A stretch of DNA of 6,376 nucleotides, taken from NCBI GenBank assembly GCA_949286445.1, contig CASECL010000049.1, positions 1 through 6,376 on the forward strand, in the 5' to 3' direction. Below the pieces are notes generated by a model. The model was not told the DNA's origin, did no database searches, and saw only the letters and a program-made list of their open reading frames with translations. How positions within the stretch are numbered: the stretch's first letter is position 1; the number at the start of each line of letters is the position of its first letter. The stretch is from an uncultured bacterium. GTDB lineage: Bacteria; Verrucomicrobiota; Lentisphaeria; Victivallales; Victivallaceae. A program made the position numbers and the translations under genes. Positions 5,576 to 6,376 of this stretch are shown piece after piece.

Positions 5576-5603
5576 TTTTCAATCAAAAAAAGAGAAAAAT
5601 ACA

Positions 5604-6376
5604 ATGGCTGCCGCCATCCCGTCAAGAGTTTCTGTTGCTCCGGGGTGTCCGGTTGGCGGCTTGAATTTCAATATCCGGGGCAGCAATCCAGGAGTTGAAC
5701 CCCACTTGCATCAGCTGCCTGAACTGGGATATTGTTACGAGGGGTCGGGTATTTTTGTGGTAAATGGCCGGGTATTTCCGTTCCGGGCGGGGGATGCTTT
5801 TATTGTCGGAGCAGGGGACATTCATATTGCCCGGGGGGATGATGCGGACCGGGCGCGCTGCGGCTGGATTTATTTCGATCCTGAATTTCTGGCGGGGCGG
5901 ACGGCGGGAGATGCTTTGCCGCCGCTGCGGCTGGATGACGGTGCCGGAAGAAAAAATTTTACCAATGTTATTGCCGGAACGGTGCATCCGGAAATGGCTC
6001 ACCTGATCCGGGAGGTAATTCATGAAGCCGGTGAAAATAATGAACGGCGTATCAATATAATCTGGATACGGCTGCTTCTGCTGCTGGAATTACTGGAAAA
6101 GGCATTCCCGCTGCCGCCGGGGGAGGGGGATGAACATCTGCCGTCAGAGATTAATGGGTTATCCATACAGCGTTACCGCGAACTGGAACGGCTGAAACCG
6201 GCGATGGAACAGATAGGTAAATCTTTCCGTCAGCATATTGAAATAAAGGATCTGGCAGGAAAATGTTTTACCAGTGAAGCAAATTTCAGGAAATTGTTTC
6301 ACCGGGTATTTTCCTGTTCCCCTCGGGAATATATTTCCCGGCTCCGGCTCAATCTGGCGGCTTCCATATTAAAAAA
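5604..6376 (+). CDS. AraC-family transcriptional regulator with cupin-like sensor domain (C-terminus cut by window edge)
   Basis: 257 residues are visible and the frame stays open to the window end. The N-terminal domain (about 1-110) looks like an AraC-type cupin: EPHLHQLPELGYCYEGSG (32-49), VNGRVFPFRAGDAFIV (53-68) and a proline-free GDIHIARG (71-78), probably binding a sugar or related effector. A hydrophobic helix stretch (150-168, Ile/Leu-rich) is likely for dimerisation. The DNA-binding part begins near residue 200: the first helix-turn-helix spans IEIKDLAGKCFTSEANFRKLF (about 212-232), followed by the family signature PREYISRLRLNLAASIL (240-256); the second helix-turn-helix lies outside the window. 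ATG 5604 has a weak AGAG 9 nt upstream; ATG 5571 would add 11 residues but has no ribosome site. Its divergent placement implies control of the dehydrogenase gene, either as activator or repressor. Family firm, effector unknown. Confidence 0.88.
   Translation, partial: MAAAIPSRVSVAPGCPVGGLNFNIRGSNPGVEPHLHQLPELGYCYEGSGIFVVNGRVFPFRAGDAFIVGAGDIHIARGDDADRARCGWIYFDPEFLAGRTAGDALPPLRLDDGAGRKNFTNVIAGTVHPEMAHLIREVIHEAGENNERRINIIWIRLLLLLELLEKAFPLPPGEGDEHLPSEINGLSIQRYRELERLKPAMEQIGKSFRQHIEIKDLAGKCFTSEANFRKLFHRVFSCSPREYISRLRLNLAASILK

Noticed and set aside
5622..6023. Minus-strand ORF of 133 codons opposite the AraC gene
   Set aside because: Antisense shadow; the plus strand encodes a clear AraC protein through the same stretch.

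Overview
The window holds seven genes, two of them cut by the window edges. Base composition is mixed (about half G+C by eye). CCGG words are very frequent, purine-rich Shine-Dalgarno sites precede most genes, and the genes encode oxygen-sensitive-looking iron-sulfur proteins. Together with a polyol-type dehydrogenase paired with a divergent AraC regulator, this suggests an anaerobic, Gram-negative-type gut or sediment bacterium. A Lentisphaerota/Victivallis-like or other PVC relative is my best guess, but it is a weak inference from style and not from a marker gene.

Left part (1-3977, all leftward): a tight four-gene operon. The order of transcription is a membrane polyferredoxin fusing NapH-like and NapG-like parts, then larB, larC and larE (larE runs off the left edge). 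Spacings are 6 nt, 5 nt and a 14-nt overlap, so the genes are almost certainly co-transcribed and partly translationally coupled. LarB, LarE and LarC are the three enzymes that turn nicotinic acid adenine dinucleotide into the nickel-pincer nucleotide (NPN) cofactor: LarB carboxylates and cleaves it, LarE adds two sulfurs, LarC inserts nickel using CTP. The LarA-type racemase/epimerase that uses NPN is not in the window. LarC carries a long His-rich tract, and LarE has the three-cysteine pattern expected of the [4Fe-4S]-dependent type. The polyferredoxin at the head of the operon, with six predicted 4Fe-4S sites, is the least expected partner and the main point of interest.

Middle (3978-4149): a divergent promoter region with an A9-TCA-T9 tract. 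Rightward from it lies a small C_GCAxxG_C_C-family cysteine protein (4150-4473), also probably a redox or metal protein.

Right part (4478-6376): a leftward zinc-type medium-chain dehydrogenase convergent with the small cysteine gene (4 nt between stop codons), and, divergently, an AraC-family regulator with an N-terminal cupin-like domain that runs off the right edge. The regulator probably controls the dehydrogenase and perhaps its own gene. No RNA genes, insertion sequences, CRISPR arrays or phage genes were seen.
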